A DNA stretch of 58,575 nt, taken from the NCBI GenBank assembly GCA_910586895.1, contig CAJUIW010000012.1, positions 1-58,575 on the forward strand, in the 5' to 3' direction. The notes beneath the pieces are model-generated. The model was given only the letters and a program-made list of their open reading frames with translations. It made no database searches and was not told the DNA's origin. The translations under genes and the position numbers were made by a program. Positions 1 to 8,919 of the stretch are shown one piece after another; within the stretch, counting starts at the first letter, position 1; every line of letters begins with the position of its first letter. Source of the stretch: an uncultured Muribaculaceae bacterium. GTDB taxonomy: Bacteria > Bacteroidota > Bacteroidia > Bacteroidales > Muribaculaceae.

Positions 1-53
1 CCCGACCCTCTGCTTGTAAGGCAGATGCTCTGAACCAGCTGAGCTAAGCGCCC
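1..53 (-). tRNA. tRNA-Val(TAC), 5' part, cut by window edge
   Basis: Read on the minus strand, the sequence starts with a GGGCGCT acceptor strand, then TA, a GCTC...GAGC D arm, and an anticodon arm TCTGC-CTTACAA-GCAGA. The loop gives anticodon TAC, which reads the valine codon GTA. The variable region follows; the T arm and 3' acceptor strand lie beyond base 1. A promoter of the Bacteroidota type sits just upstream. Confidence 0.95.
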
Positions 54-75
54 GTGTTCATTTGCAAAAGCGATG

Positions 76-106
76 CAAAGGTACGGATAATTTTTAAAGT
101 TGCAAA
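76..106 (-). promoter_or_regulatory. Promoter of tRNA-Val
   Basis: On the minus strand there is a TTTG (106-103), a 19-bp spacer and TACCTTTG (83-76). This matches the Bacteroidota sigma-ABfr -33/-7 pattern, 22 bp before the tRNA 5' end. Confidence 0.7.
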
Positions 107-145
107 TTTTTCAGCAAGAATTTTGCGTTTTCTTGCGAAAAAAAA

Positions 146-1384
146 TCATTTTTCGGGCAAAATGATGAGTGTCGACGAGCTTTCAGACCGCAAAATCTCG
201 TTGGCGGCCTGACGGATGTCGGCCGGAGTGACGGCACGGTAGCGCGCCACGGTATCGTCGGGATTCTCGCCGTGCATTACAGCCATGGCCAGATTGCGGG
301 CCTTGTCAAGAGCGTTGAGCTGATTGAACAGATAGTTGCTTTCGAAGCGGTTCTGGGCGCGGAGCAGCTCTTCGGCGGTGGGGAGCTCCTCTCTGATCCG
401 GGTCAGCTCGCGGTCAAGCATCTGCTCGGCTTCGGCCAAGGCTTCGGGCGAATCGGAGCGCAGGCGTCCCGATACCATCAGGTAGCCTGGTTCTTCGGTG
501 CCGGCTATTGAGGCGTCGGCTGAGGTGAAGAGGCCGCTGTCGCCCATGAGCAGCGAGCGGTAGAAGCGCGATGCGCGTCCGGAGGCAAGGATGTCGGTAA
601 GCAGGTCGGCGCATATGTACTGATGCGTGCCGTAGCGCTCCATAGGGAATGCTTTTATGATGCACGCCTGTGGCACCTGGCGATGGATGACGCTGCGTTT
701 CGATCCGGCAGGAGCCGGCTCGGCGGGATACTGACGCGGGGCTATCTCTCTTGAGGGGATGGGGCCAAACCATTTCTCGGCAAGATGGCGCACGCGCTCG
801 AGCGATATGTTGCCTACCACGGCCATTACGGCGTTGTTGGGCGCATAGTGCGAGTGAAAGAAGCGGCGCACATCCTCCATGCCCACTCGTTCTATATGCT
901 CCGGCTCCTTGCCTATGGTGGGATAGCGGTAGGGGTGGACGCTGTAGAGCATCTCGCGCAGGCGGTGAGATACGTCGCCGTAGGGGCGGTTGAGGCACAC
1001 CTGCTTGAACTCTTCTATCACCACGCCGCGCTGCACTTCGAGCGAATTGGGGCTGAAGGCGAGGCTAAGCATGCGGTCGCTTTCAAGCCAGAATGCGGTT
1101 TCGGCATTTTCGGCAGGTAGCAGGTCCCAGAAGTTGGTGAAGTCATCGGAGGTCCATGCGTTGTTGGTGCCTCCGGCCATTTCCAGCGCTCCGTCGAAGT
1201 CAGGTATGTTGACCGAACCGCCGAACATCAGGTGCTCGAACAGGTGGGCCATACCGGTTAGGTGCGAATCCTCGTCGCGGGCTCCCACATTGTAGAGCAG
1301 GTTGAGCGCTACCATGGCCGTAGAAGTGTCGGCATGGTGCACCACGCGGAGTCCGTTGTCAAGAGTAAACAGGTTGTATTCCAT
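146..1384 (-). CDS. M16 family zinc metallopeptidase (pitrilysin/PqqL type)
   Basis: A 412-aa protein with the inverted zinc motif HLFEH at residues 47-51 and the downstream glutamate in VVIEEF (about 121-126), as in M16B peptidases. The second half is the usual inactive M16 lobe with a PRGxxR-like helix region. No convincing signal peptide is visible, so it is probably cytosolic or periplasmic; M16B enzymes degrade short peptides. I use the internal ATG at 1384 rather than the upstream ATG at 1423, because the latter would run 13 codons into the preceding gene, while the internal start makes a TGATG stop/start overlap with it. It is the last gene of the long ftsX-to-M16 operon. Substrate unknown. 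Confidence 0.9.
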   Translation of the reverse strand: MEYNLFTLDNGLRVVHHADTSTAMVALNLLYNVGARDEDSHLTGMAHLFEHLMFGGSVNIPDFDGALEMAGGTNNAWTSDDFTNFWDLLPAENAETAFWLESDRMLSLAFSPNSLEVQRGVVIEEFKQVCLNRPYGDVSHRLREMLYSVHPYRYPTIGKEPEHIERVGMEDVRRFFHSHYAPNNAVMAVVGNISLERVRHLAEKWFGPIPSREIAPRQYPAEPAPAGSKRSVIHRQVPQACIIKAFPMERYGTHQYICADLLTDILASGRASRFYRSLLMGDSGLFTSADASIAGTEEPGYLMVSGRLRSDSPEALAEAEQMLDRELTRIREELPTAEELLRAQNRFESNYLFNQLNALDKARNLAMAVMHGENPDDTVARYRAVTPADIRQAANEILRSESSSTLIILPEK

Positions 1385-1761
1385 CAGTCCATAAATACGA
1401 AATAGACAGCCATAACGAGGCATATGAATGCTGCCAGATGGTTCCAGTGGAGCGGCTCACCCTTGAAGAACACCACTGTAAACAGGGTGAATACCACAAG
1501 GGTGATTACCTCCTGGATGACTTTCAGCTGCATCAGGGAGAAGGCCCCGCCGTTGCCGGCATAGCCGAGGCGGTTGGCCGGTACCTGACAGGTGTATTCG
1601 GCCAGAGCTATTCCCCATGACAGAAGTATGACCACGATAAGCGGCGTGGAGGAGGTGATGAGCTTCATCTGCTGGAGCTTGATGTGCCCATACCATGCGA
1701 AAGTCATGAATATGTTGGATACCACAAGCAGCGCAATGGTAAACCAAGCGCTATTTGCCAT
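1384..1761 (-). CDS. DUF486 (DMT-like) small membrane protein
   Basis: A 125-aa protein with four predicted membrane helices (about 5-22, 37-54, 84-102 and 107-124). The segment WGIALAEYTCQVPANRLGY is typical of the DUF486 family, which is distantly related to drug/metabolite transporters. The function of the family is not established. Its stop codon overlaps the start of the M16 peptidase by one base (TGATG), so the two are probably translationally coupled. Confidence in the family is high; no substrate can be given. Confidence 0.85.
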   Translation of the reverse strand: MANSAWFTIALLVVSNIFMTFAWYGHIKLQQMKLITSSTPLIVVILLSWGIALAEYTCQVPANRLGYAGNGGAFSLMQLKVIQEVITLVVFTLFTVVFFKGEPLHWNHLAAFICLVMAVYFVFMD

Positions 1762-1777
1762 ACGCGGGTAATCTGTA

Positions 1778-2632
1778 TCAGTTCAGAACTTTCATTGATA
1801 TGATGCGCACGTCAGTGACGGGGCGGTCGTTGGAGTCAGTCTCTGACTTCTGTATGCGGTCGACCACGTCCATGCCTTCAATCACCTCGCCAAACACGGT
1901 GTAGGCACGGTCAAGATGCGGGGTGCCTCCTACGGTGGTGTATGTCTCGCGCATCTCGGGAGTGAACACTACCGGACCCTGTTCGGCAGCCATGGCCTCG
2001 GTGCGGCGTGCCAGCTCGTCCTGAAGTTTCTGGAGCCCGGCCTGGTCGCGGTTGCGGCGCATTGACATTATGGAGTCGCGCTGCTCGGCTGCCAGAGAGT
2101 TGAAAATGGCTTTTTTCTGCTCCAGCTGCATGTTGCGTTCCATCTGTGCGAGCTGTCCTTCGGAGAAGGTACGTCCGGTGACGATGTAGAACTGCGAGCC
2201 GCTTGACTTGCGCTCGGGGTTGACGTTGTCGCCGGTGCGGGCTGCGGCAAGCGCACCACGCTTGTGGTAATGGAGAGGCCAGTTGATTTCGGCGTCAATC
2301 TGATAGGAGGGATCGCCGTCGCCGAGCATCTTGCCGGCAGCGGCATTACGTGAGTTGGGGTCGCCTCCCTGAATCATGAAGTCGTTGATCACGCGGTGGA
2401 ACAGCAGTCCGTCATAGTAGCCTTCGGAAGCGAGTTTCACGAAGTTGTCAAGATGCTTGGGGGTGTCGCCGTAAAGGAGTATTGTGATGTCGCCCATGGT
2501 GGTGTGCATCAGCACTTTCACGTCGGCGCGGGGTGCGGTAGCGGTCATAGCGGTATTGGGGTTGGTTTGAGCGTTGAGGGCTGTGGCAGAGAGTGTCAGT
2601 GCCAGAGCCAGAATGGTGAAAATTCGTAACAT
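1778..2632 (-). CDS. Exported cyclophilin-type peptidyl-prolyl isomerase
   Basis: A 284-aa protein with a Sec signal peptide (about 1-21, ending LNAQ). The cyclophilin fold starts near residue 38, with FHRVINDFMIQGGDPN as the signature carrying the catalytic arginine. A charged helical insertion of about 50 residues (roughly 160-215) splits the domain before the C-terminal part that begins near TYTTVGGTPHLD. Such insertions are common in exported cyclophilins of Bacteroidota. It should catalyse cis-trans isomerisation of prolyl bonds in periplasmic proteins. It lies 15 bp downstream of the small unknown gene and 16 bp upstream of the DUF486 gene, within the operon. Confidence 0.92.
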   Translation of the reverse strand: MLRIFTILALALTLSATALNAQTNPNTAMTATAPRADVKVLMHTTMGDITILLYGDTPKHLDNFVKLASEGYYDGLLFHRVINDFMIQGGDPNSRNAAAGKMLGDGDPSYQIDAEINWPLHYHKRGALAAARTGDNVNPERKSSGSQFYIVTGRTFSEGQLAQMERNMQLEQKKAIFNSLAAEQRDSIMSMRRNRDQAGLQKLQDELARRTEAMAAEQGPVVFTPEMRETYTTVGGTPHLDRAYTVFGEVIEGMDVVDRIQKSETDSNDRPVTDVRIISMKVLN

Positions 2633-2647
2633 CAGTTATGCGATGGG

Positions 2648-3022
2648 TCAGATGCCGCGCGGGTATATGCGCTTGTATATGCGGCGGAAGTTATTGTCAG
2701 TGGCTGAGAGCTCTTCGGCACGTTGTTCGTAGTCGGCACCCCATACGGCTGAAAGGAGCGAGCCGATATAACGGCGGTCGCGGTCCTTGTCAATGCCGGC
2801 TGCTATGAGCGAGTCGATGCATGACGCATAGCTTTCGGAGTTGATGGCCCAGAGGAACCGGGCGGCGCTTACGGAAAACTGTCCGTCGGCATCAACACGT
2901 ATGATGTTTTCTACGAGCTCGGGCAGGATATCATCGCAAGAGCCTATGTTGTTGGCCAGATACTCGTAGGTGAGCAGCCCGTCAGTGTCGGCGCTCAGTC
3001 GTTTTTTAAGTTGTTCGTCCAT
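2648..3022 (-). CDS. Small unknown protein, 124 aa
   Basis: I do not recognise a family. The protein is soluble, acidic in its first half and basic at the end (RRIYKRIYPRGI), and looks mostly helical, with no signal peptide and no membrane segment. Its ATG overlaps the TGA of the YigZ-like gene by one base (TGATG), so it is probably coupled to that gene and truly translated. The operon position between YigZ and a cyclophilin gives no clear hint of its job. Confidence 0.7.
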   Translation of the reverse strand: MDEQLKKRLSADTDGLLTYEYLANNIGSCDDILPELVENIIRVDADGQFSVSAARFLWAINSESYASCIDSLIAAGIDKDRDRRYIGSLLSAVWGADYEQRAEELSATDNNFRRIYKRIYPRGI

Positions 3023-3636
3023 CAGGGATTGTTTATGGTTACTCCGTCAATATCAGCCATCCGTGCGGCGAGCTGCTGGGCGCGGTCGGCGCGGATGGTA
3101 AGTGTCATACTGCAGGAATTGTCAAATGATTGTTCGGAAATGCCGGCTCCGCTGTCCTTCACGGCCCGCATCACATCGTTCATTGCCAGATAGGGGAATG
3201 TGAATGTTACGTCGGCCATCTCGTAGCGTGTAACGGCTTCGCCGGCCTCTATAGCCAGACGGGCGGCCTCGCGGTAGGCTGATATCAGCCCCGAGGTGCC
3301 GAGCTTGATGCCACCGAAGTAGCGGACCACAGCCACCATAAGGTTTGTCATTCCGGCGGAGCGTATCTGTCCGAGGATAGGCTTGCCTGCGGTACCTGAG
3401 GGCTCGCCGGCATCGGTGGAGTAGGTCACGGAGCCGTCGGCACCGAGCATGTATGCCCAGCAAATATGGCGGGCATCATGGTACTCGCGGGTTATCCCGG
3501 CCATATGGGCCTTGGCTTCCTCCACGGTGCTCACCGGATAGGCAAATGCTATGAAGCGGCTCATCTTCTCACGCAGCTGCGCCTTGGCCGGGGCGGCCAG
3601 GGTGAGGTATTCGCTGCATGGAGGATTGGCTGACAT
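3022..3636 (-). CDS. YigZ/IMPACT family protein (UPF0029)
   Basis: A 204-aa protein with the UPF0029 signature VRYFGGIKLGTSGLISAYRE (about 104-123) followed by a C-terminal UPF0029-C ferredoxin-like domain. The family is related to yeast/mammalian IMPACT, which tunes the GCN pathway; the bacterial role is unclear, possibly in ribosome or nucleic-acid binding. It lies 20 bp after queA and overlaps the next gene by one base, so it is within the operon. Length is normal for the family. Confidence 0.9.
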   Translation of the reverse strand: MSANPPCSEYLTLAAPAKAQLREKMSRFIAFAYPVSTVEEAKAHMAGITREYHDARHICWAYMLGADGSVTYSTDAGEPSGTAGKPILGQIRSAGMTNLMVAVVRYFGGIKLGTSGLISAYREAARLAIEAGEAVTRYEMADVTFTFPYLAMNDVMRAVKDSGAGISEQSFDNSCSMTLTIRADRAQQLAARMADIDGVTINNP

Positions 3637-3656
3637 AGGAACGGCAGTGTTGGGAA

Positions 3657-4706
3657 TCAGATAATCAGCATGGCGTCGCCATAGGCTCCGAAGCGGTATT
3701 TCTCACGGATTGCTTCCTCGTAGGCGCGCATTACAAAATCGTAGCCTCCGAAAGCGGCCACCATCATCAGCATGGTGGAGTAGGGGAGGTGGAAGTTGCT
3801 GACAAGAGCGTTTGTGACGGTAAAGTCGTAAGGGGGGAAGATGAATTTGTTGGTCCATCCGGTGAATGTCTTCATGTGTCCGCCCATACTTACCGCACTG
3901 GCTATGCCGCGGAGCACGGATGTGCCTACGGCGCAGACCTTGTGGCCGGCGTCCTTGACTGAGTTGACATGGTCAACGAGCTCCTGTGTGACTTCCATCT
4001 GCTCGGAGTCCATGCGGTGCTTGGTTAGGTCCTCCACGTCGATTTCGCGGAAGTTGCCGAGTCCGCTGTGGACGGTGATGTAGTCGCGGTCAATGCCTTT
4101 GATTTCAAGGCGCTTGAGAAGCTCGCGGCTGAAGTGCAGTCCGGCGGCGGGGGCTACAACTGCACCCTCTTTGGCTGCGAAGATGGTCTGATAGCGTTCG
4201 GCATCCATATCCTCGGGTTCGCGCTCGATGTACATGGGGAGCGGTGTCTGACCGAGGTCGAAGAGCGCTTTCTTGAATTCGTCGTGTGGTCCGTCGTAGA
4301 GGAAGCGGAGGGTGCGTCCACGTGAGGTGGTGTTGTCGATCACTTCGGCCACCATTGATTCGTCGTCGCCGAAATAGAGCTTGTTGCCTATGCGGATTTT
4401 ACGGGCCGGCTCAACGAGCACGTCCCAGAGCTTGTTTTCTGCATTGAGTTCGCGCAGCAGAAATACTTCTATCCGTGCACCGGTCTTCTCCTTATTGCCG
4501 TAGAGGCGTGCGGGGAATACCTTGGTGTCATTGAATACAAAAAGGTCGCCGTCATCGAAATAGTTGATTATCTCCTTGAAAATACGGTGTTCTATTTCGC
4601 CGGTAGCGCGGTTGAGCACCATCAGGCGTGATTCGTCGCGCTCAGGTGCGGGATGCTGCGCTATTAGATCGTCAGGCAGACGGAATTTAAACTGCGATAG
4701 CTTCAT
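3657..4706 (-). CDS. queA: S-adenosylmethionine:tRNA ribosyltransferase-isomerase
   Basis: A 349-aa protein, full length for QueA. Diagnostic segments are DDLIAQHPAPERDESRLMVL near the N-terminus, LFVFNDTKVFPARLYG, PLPMYIEREPEDMDAERYQT and EGAVVAPAAGLHFS. It transfers the ribosyl part of SAM to preQ1-modified tRNA to form epoxyqueuosine at wobble position 34. It follows truB by 20 bp, giving two tRNA-modification genes in a row. Confidence 0.97.
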   Translation of the reverse strand: MKLSQFKFRLPDDLIAQHPAPERDESRLMVLNRATGEIEHRIFKEIINYFDDGDLFVFNDTKVFPARLYGNKEKTGARIEVFLLRELNAENKLWDVLVEPARKIRIGNKLYFGDDESMVAEVIDNTTSRGRTLRFLYDGPHDEFKKALFDLGQTPLPMYIEREPEDMDAERYQTIFAAKEGAVVAPAAGLHFSRELLKRLEIKGIDRDYITVHSGLGNFREIDVEDLTKHRMDSEQMEVTQELVDHVNSVKDAGHKVCAVGTSVLRGIASAVSMGGHMKTFTGWTNKFIFPPYDFTVTNALVSNFHLPYSTMLMMVAAFGGYDFVMRAYEEAIREKYRFGAYGDAMLII

Positions 4707-4726
4707 TGTCAGTATATTATGAATTC

Positions 4727-5467
4727 TTATTTCGTTTCGTTTTTGTCGGGATGCGATGAGGATTCATCATCAGGCATGGTTATCTCCACTTCGCGGAGCA
4801 TATCAATGGCGCTGTCAACTGTCATGCAGTCCTCCACCCGTACGTTGCCTACGCGGGTGCGGCGCAGTGCGGTGAGGTGACCGCCGGAGTTGAGTGCGAG
4901 CCCTATGTCGCGGGCAAGTGCGCGGATGTATGTCCCTTTGCTGCACACCACCCTTATGGTGATGCTTTCGGGAGAGTATTCGAGCAGCTCGATTTCATCA
5001 ATCACCAGTGTCTTTGGCTTCAGCTCCACGTCATGCCCTTTGCGGGCCATTGTGTAGGCACGGTGGCCGTCAATCTTGCATGCCGAGAAGGCCGGCGGTA
5101 CCTGGCTTATTTCGCCATGGAATCCTTCGAGCGCTTTCTCAACAGCTTCACGTGTGATGTGCTCTGTGGGGTAGGTGGCGTCGATTTCGGTCTCGAGGTC
5201 AAATGACGGAGTGGTGGCACCAAGACGTATTGTAGCCACGTACTCTTTCACTCCGGCCTGCAGGGTGTCGATCTGTTTTGTGGCGCGCCCTGTGGCTATG
5301 ATCATCACCCCTGTTGCCAGCGGATCGAGGGTGCCGGCGTGTCCAACCTTCATCTTCTTGCGTCCGAGTCGGCGCAGCAGGGTGCCGCGCACACGCTTCA
5401 CCACGTCAAATGAGGTCCAGTGGAGCGGCTTGTCAATGCAGATTATTTCACCTGAAAGGAAATCCAT
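4727..5467 (-). CDS. truB: tRNA pseudouridine-55 synthase
   Basis: A 246-aa protein. The catalytic motif GHAGTLDPLATG (42-53) carries the nucleophile Asp48. KGTYIRALARDIG near the C-terminus is the second TruB motif. It makes pseudouridine 55 in the T loop of tRNAs. The C-terminus ends in an acidic tail after about residue 230, instead of a full PUA domain, as is usual for short bacterial TruB. It lies one base after uppP and 20 bp before queA. Confidence 0.97.
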   Translation of the reverse strand: MDFLSGEIICIDKPLHWTSFDVVKRVRGTLLRRLGRKKMKVGHAGTLDPLATGVMIIATGRATKQIDTLQAGVKEYVATIRLGATTPSFDLETEIDATYPTEHITREAVEKALEGFHGEISQVPPAFSACKIDGHRAYTMARKGHDVELKPKTLVIDEIELLEYSPESITIRVVCSKGTYIRALARDIGLALNSGGHLTALRRTRVGNVRVEDCMTVDSAIDMLREVEITMPDDESSSHPDKNETK

Positions 5468-5468
5468 A

Positions 5469-6305
5469 TCAGAAGCATGACCAGGTTATACAGAGTATGC
5501 CGGCAAGCACACAGTAGAGAGCAAACCATACGAGCTTGCCTTTCTTGACCAGATTGATCATCCAGCGGCAGGCCAGACAGCCCACTACAAACGATGCTAT
5601 GAAGCCTATGGCAAGCGGGAGAGCTCCTACGGCGGCGCTTGATGCTGAGGTGCCTCCTATCAGGTCCTTGGCGTCAAGCAATGCTTCTCCAAGAATGGGG
5701 ATGATTACCATGAAGAAGGAGAACTGGGCTACCTTGTCGCGCTTGTCGCCCAGAAGAAGTCCGGTGGCTATGGTGGTGCCTGAGCGGCTTAGTCCGGGGA
5801 GTACGGCTACAGCCTGGGCACAGCCGATGATAAAGGCGTCGACCCATGTTATGTCATGCTCCTTGCGGCGAAGCAGAGGCGATTTCTTTTCGGGAAGGGT
5901 TGCTGTGAAGTAGGCGAACGCCAGCAGCAGCGATGTGATTATCAGGCAGATGCCCACAACGGTGAGGCCGCCGCCAAAGAACTGCTCCACAAAGTCCTTG
6001 AAGCATAGTCCAACGATGGCTACCGGTATGCATGATAGAAGTATCTTGAGCACATAGCGGAAGTTGTCGTCACGCTTGAAGGTGAAGAATGATGTGCATA
6101 GAGGCACAAACTCGCGCCATAGCACCACGATGGTGCTCAGCACTGTTGCCACATGGAGAGTGAGGTCAAATTCAAGAGCGGCATCGGAGGGGAGGTCAAG
6201 CCCGAGAATCTCACGGAATATCTCAAGGTGGCCGCTGCTGCTTATGGGGAGATATTCTGCCAGTCCCTGCACAATGCCCATTATAAGGGCGTCAATACAA
6301 TCCAT
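5469..6305 (-). CDS. uppP: Undecaprenyl-diphosphatase (BacA/UppP)
   Basis: A 278-aa integral membrane protein with about eight helices. It carries both BacA motifs: GLAEYLPISSSGHLE (about 14-28) and LPGLSRSGTTIATG near residues 167-180. It removes a phosphate from undecaprenyl diphosphate to recycle the lipid carrier of peptidoglycan and O-antigen synthesis. It sits between DUF3098 and truB, a gene order commonly seen in Bacteroidota. Confidence 0.97.
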   Translation of the reverse strand: MDCIDALIMGIVQGLAEYLPISSSGHLEIFREILGLDLPSDAALEFDLTLHVATVLSTIVVLWREFVPLCTSFFTFKRDDNFRYVLKILLSCIPVAIVGLCFKDFVEQFFGGGLTVVGICLIITSLLLAFAYFTATLPEKKSPLLRRKEHDITWVDAFIIGCAQAVAVLPGLSRSGTTIATGLLLGDKRDKVAQFSFFMVIIPILGEALLDAKDLIGGTSASSAAVGALPLAIGFIASFVVGCLACRWMINLVKKGKLVWFALYCVLAGILCITWSCF

Positions 6306-6338
6306 ATCTATAATATAATAATATATAGGTAAGAGTGA

Positions 6339-6620
6339 TTATTTCTTCTTGCCGGAAGGCCACATGATGCCTACACCAAGGAATATGAATCCAAGGAATG
6401 TTATGGTGGGACCTACGACAATACGGCGTGAACTGAACACTTCGGGGTTGAACTGGTCAGCGCTTTCAGGCGCACCCCCTGAAATCAGGATAAAGCCCAG
6501 CACTATCATCAGTGCGGCGATGGCCATCAGTATGAAGTTGATTTTCACCAGTGGGAGCTGTGAAGAGTCCTCTTTCTGGAGAATATCGGTGTCAGAGGCG
6601 GTGGATTTTTTTGTTGACAT
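6339..6620 (-). CDS. DUF3098 two-helix membrane protein
   Basis: A 93-aa protein with two membrane helices (about 27-46 and 68-88), separated by a polar loop with GGAPESADQFNPEVFSSRR, the hallmark of DUF3098. The function is unknown, but the family regularly lies between ftsX and uppP in Bacteroidota. That is the arrangement here (39-bp gap to ftsX, 33-bp gap to uppP) and suggests a link to division or envelope assembly. Confidence 0.88.
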   Translation of the reverse strand: MSTKKSTASDTDILQKEDSSQLPLVKINFILMAIAALMIVLGFILISGGAPESADQFNPEVFSSRRIVVGPTITFLGFIFLGVGIMWPSGKKK

Positions 6621-6659
6621 ACGTAATATTTATATATGTGTCGGTTGAATGATTAATTA

Positions 6660-7538
6660 TCAGTTGACTATGCTGTCGTAATCGGACTTCAGATATCTAG
6701 AGGCCGAAATGGCGGCGGCAATTCCGCATATAAGCGCTCCGATGACAAACAGCGAAGCTAAGACGATGGCTGCTTCCGTAAGGCTTATGACTGAGGTCAT
6801 GGCCGGCCACTGCAAGAACATGTACCACAGAGCCGGAGCCAGAATTATCACGGCGCAGAGTGCGGCAATCAGTCCGCTGCCGATGGCTCCGAGTATGAAC
6901 GGGCGGCGTATGTAGCCCGGAGTGGCGCCCACGAGGGTCATGGTGTTGATGGAGAAGCGGCGCGAGTGAATGGAGAGCCTCACGGTGTTGGCTATCAGTA
7001 CGAATGATATTAGCAGTAGGGCTGCAGCCACGATTATCATAATCAGGCGGGCTGTATGGATGGAGGCGAACAGGCTGCTGTCGGCATCCATGAGTGATGT
7101 GACTTCCTCAATCCCGTCAATGCCGGAAATGGTGGAGCATAGCCGGCTGACACTGTCGGCATTCGACCAGCCGGGATTGAGCGTTATCTCCCATTCGGGC
7201 AGAAAGGGGTTGATGGAGTCGGTGAGCGTTTCGGTGAGTCCCGATGAATTCCAGCGCTGAAGTACATCGTCGGCGCTGACAAAACGGAGCGACTGCACTG
7301 CGGGGAGAGTCTTTAGCTGAGTGCCTATTTTGGAGGCGCGTGTCTGTGCGGCATCTTCGCTTATGACCGCTGTTACTGTCAGTGAGCGCTGGATGTCGTC
7401 CGATATGTTACGTGCCGCGATACTCATCAGGGCCACTATGCCAAGCATAAGCAGTACGAGGCCAACGGTAAATGTGGCTGTGATCTGCGAGCTCAGTATT
7501 GATGTGGCGCGATGCTGGCGGCTGTCGACTTGAGTCAT
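6660..7538 (-). CDS. ftsX: Cell-division permease FtsX
   Basis: A 292-aa protein with an N-terminal membrane helix (about 22-44), an extracytoplasmic domain (about 50-160) and three C-terminal helices (about 168-190, 215-238 and 255-280), which is the FtsX topology. The segment VRLSIHSRRFSINTMTLVGA matches the conserved coupling region after the second helix. FtsX works with the ATPase FtsE to control peptidoglycan hydrolases; ftsE is not in this window. It heads the operon that runs to the M16 peptidase. Confidence 0.92.
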   Translation of the reverse strand: MTQVDSRQHRATSILSSQITATFTVGLVLLMLGIVALMSIAARNISDDIQRSLTVTAVISEDAAQTRASKIGTQLKTLPAVQSLRFVSADDVLQRWNSSGLTETLTDSINPFLPEWEITLNPGWSNADSVSRLCSTISGIDGIEEVTSLMDADSSLFASIHTARLIMIIVAAALLLISFVLIANTVRLSIHSRRFSINTMTLVGATPGYIRRPFILGAIGSGLIAALCAVIILAPALWYMFLQWPAMTSVISLTEAAIVLASLFVIGALICGIAAAISASRYLKSDYDSIVN

Positions 7539-7620
7539 ATGATGTCAATCGGGTTTCACTTTGGGGCGATATCGGTGCTGCAATCCGGATGTTTGAGGGT
7601 ACAGCAAACCAAATATCGTG

Positions 7621-7651
7621 CAAAAGTAATCAATTTGGCTTCATATATCAA
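7621..7651 (-). promoter_or_regulatory. Promoter of the ftsX-uppP-truB-queA operon
   Basis: On the minus strand, TTG (7651-7649), a 20-bp spacer and TACTTTTG (7628-7621) match the Bacteroidota -33/-7 elements. The predicted start near 7614 gives a leader of about 75 bases before ftsX. Confidence 0.65.
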
Positions 7652-7708
7652 GCCTAAGCGGCTAATTTATGTGGCGATTGCGGCTTTTTTTATGCTGCAC
7701 GCCTATTG

Positions 7709-8905
7709 TCAGGTGAGACGGTTGCGCTCTATATGGCGGTTGACAAATGAAATGAACGCTATCATGCCGAGGATACACATGGCTATGGCCATCATGTAGG
7801 CTGTCCGGTAGGAATAGTGCTGCGCCACGAATCCGCCGAACAGTATGCCTGCGCCGGCACCTACGTCCCATGATGTGAGATAGGTGGAGTTGGCGGTGCC
7901 GCGGCGGGATGCCGGGGCCATGCTTATGAAGGTGGTCTGCAGTGCCGGACACATCATGCCGTAACCGGCGCCAAGGATAAGCGCGGAGGTGTAGAACATG
8001 GTATGGTTGCGCCATATAAGCATAGTGGCATAGCCGGCTATGATAAGCAGGATGCCTACTCCGATATTGCGGGTAAGCAGGCCGCGGCGCACCCATTGTC
8101 CACTCAGGATGCGGGTGAGTATAAGTCCTGTGGCAAGCAGCATGAAGAATAGCCCGCTGCCGCGCTCCACTCCGGCCTCGACGCGGGCATAGACGGCAAT
8201 ATAAGTCGACATTATGCTGTAGGCAAAAGCGAAAAACAGAGTCAGGGCGCTTTCCGGGAATGCGTTGAGCAGGAAGAAGCGGTCGAATGAAAGGCGCTCC
8301 TTGTCGGGCATCAGCTCGCGCGGGCGCAGCTTCAGGGTGGTGTTGAGCAGACAGCCCAGGCCGGCCGATGATAGCGATAGGGTGAAAATCCAGTTGACAT
8401 TCATTCCGGCATCGTACATCCACATAGATAGCGACGGCCCTATTACCATGGCAAGTGAATTGGCCACGCCGTAGTAGCCTATGCCCTCGCCGCGGCGGGT
8501 GGAGGGCATCACATCGATGGCTACGGTACTGTTGGCCACGGTGACAGCTCCGAACGCGAATCCGTGCATGCCGCGTACTATGGCAAACAGGAGTATCGTG
8601 CCGGCAAGCATGTAGCCGGCAAAGAGAGCGAAGAAGGCAAAGTAGCATATCAGGAGAGTGCGCTTGCGGTTGAAACTGTCCACCATGTAGCCTCCGAAGG
8701 GACGGATAAGGAGTGCCGTAAGGGTGTAGCCGGACAGAATCATGCCCACCGTCTGGCGTGAGGCGCTGAAGTGGTCAAGCAGGTAGAGCGGCAGTACCGG
8801 CAGCAGTAGGTAAAATGAGAAGAATAGCAGGAAATTGGCTGTGGTTATGGATATGAAGTTTCGGTTCCACAGCTTTTCCGGCTTAGATTGAAGTTCGGTA
8901 TCCAT
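7709..8905 (-). CDS. MFS transporter
   Basis: A 398-aa protein with twelve predicted membrane helices. The motif between helices 2 and 3 appears as GYMVDSFNRKRTLL (variant of GxLaDrxGrr), and a second copy lies after helix 8 (GQWVRRGLLTRN). These mark the major facilitator superfamily, probably an efflux-type member close to multidrug or sugar-efflux transporters. It begins 14 bp after miaB, so it is likely co-transcribed with it, although a functional link is not evident. Substrate unknown. Confidence 0.9.
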   Translation of the reverse strand: MDTELQSKPEKLWNRNFISITTANFLLFFSFYLLLPVLPLYLLDHFSASRQTVGMILSGYTLTALLIRPFGGYMVDSFNRKRTLLICYFAFFALFAGYMLAGTILLFAIVRGMHGFAFGAVTVANSTVAIDVMPSTRRGEGIGYYGVANSLAMVIGPSLSMWMYDAGMNVNWIFTLSLSSAGLGCLLNTTLKLRPRELMPDKERLSFDRFFLLNAFPESALTLFFAFAYSIMSTYIAVYARVEAGVERGSGLFFMLLATGLILTRILSGQWVRRGLLTRNIGVGILLIIAGYATMLIWRNHTMFYTSALILGAGYGMMCPALQTTFISMAPASRRGTANSTYLTSWDVGAGAGILFGGFVAQHYSYRTAYMMAIAMCILGMIAFISFVNRHIERNRLT

Positions 8906-8919
8906 GTCGTGCTGACTGT

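Noticed and set aside
7669..7692. GCGGCT copies followed by seven T in the MFS-ftsX gap, as a plus-strand terminator
   Set aside because: The GCGGCT words are direct and not inverted repeats, and no plus-strand gene lies upstream.
7662..8648. 328-aa minus-strand frame inside the MFS gene
   Set aside because: Arg/His-rich frame-shifted shadow of the MFS transporter; the real frame has clear membrane helices.
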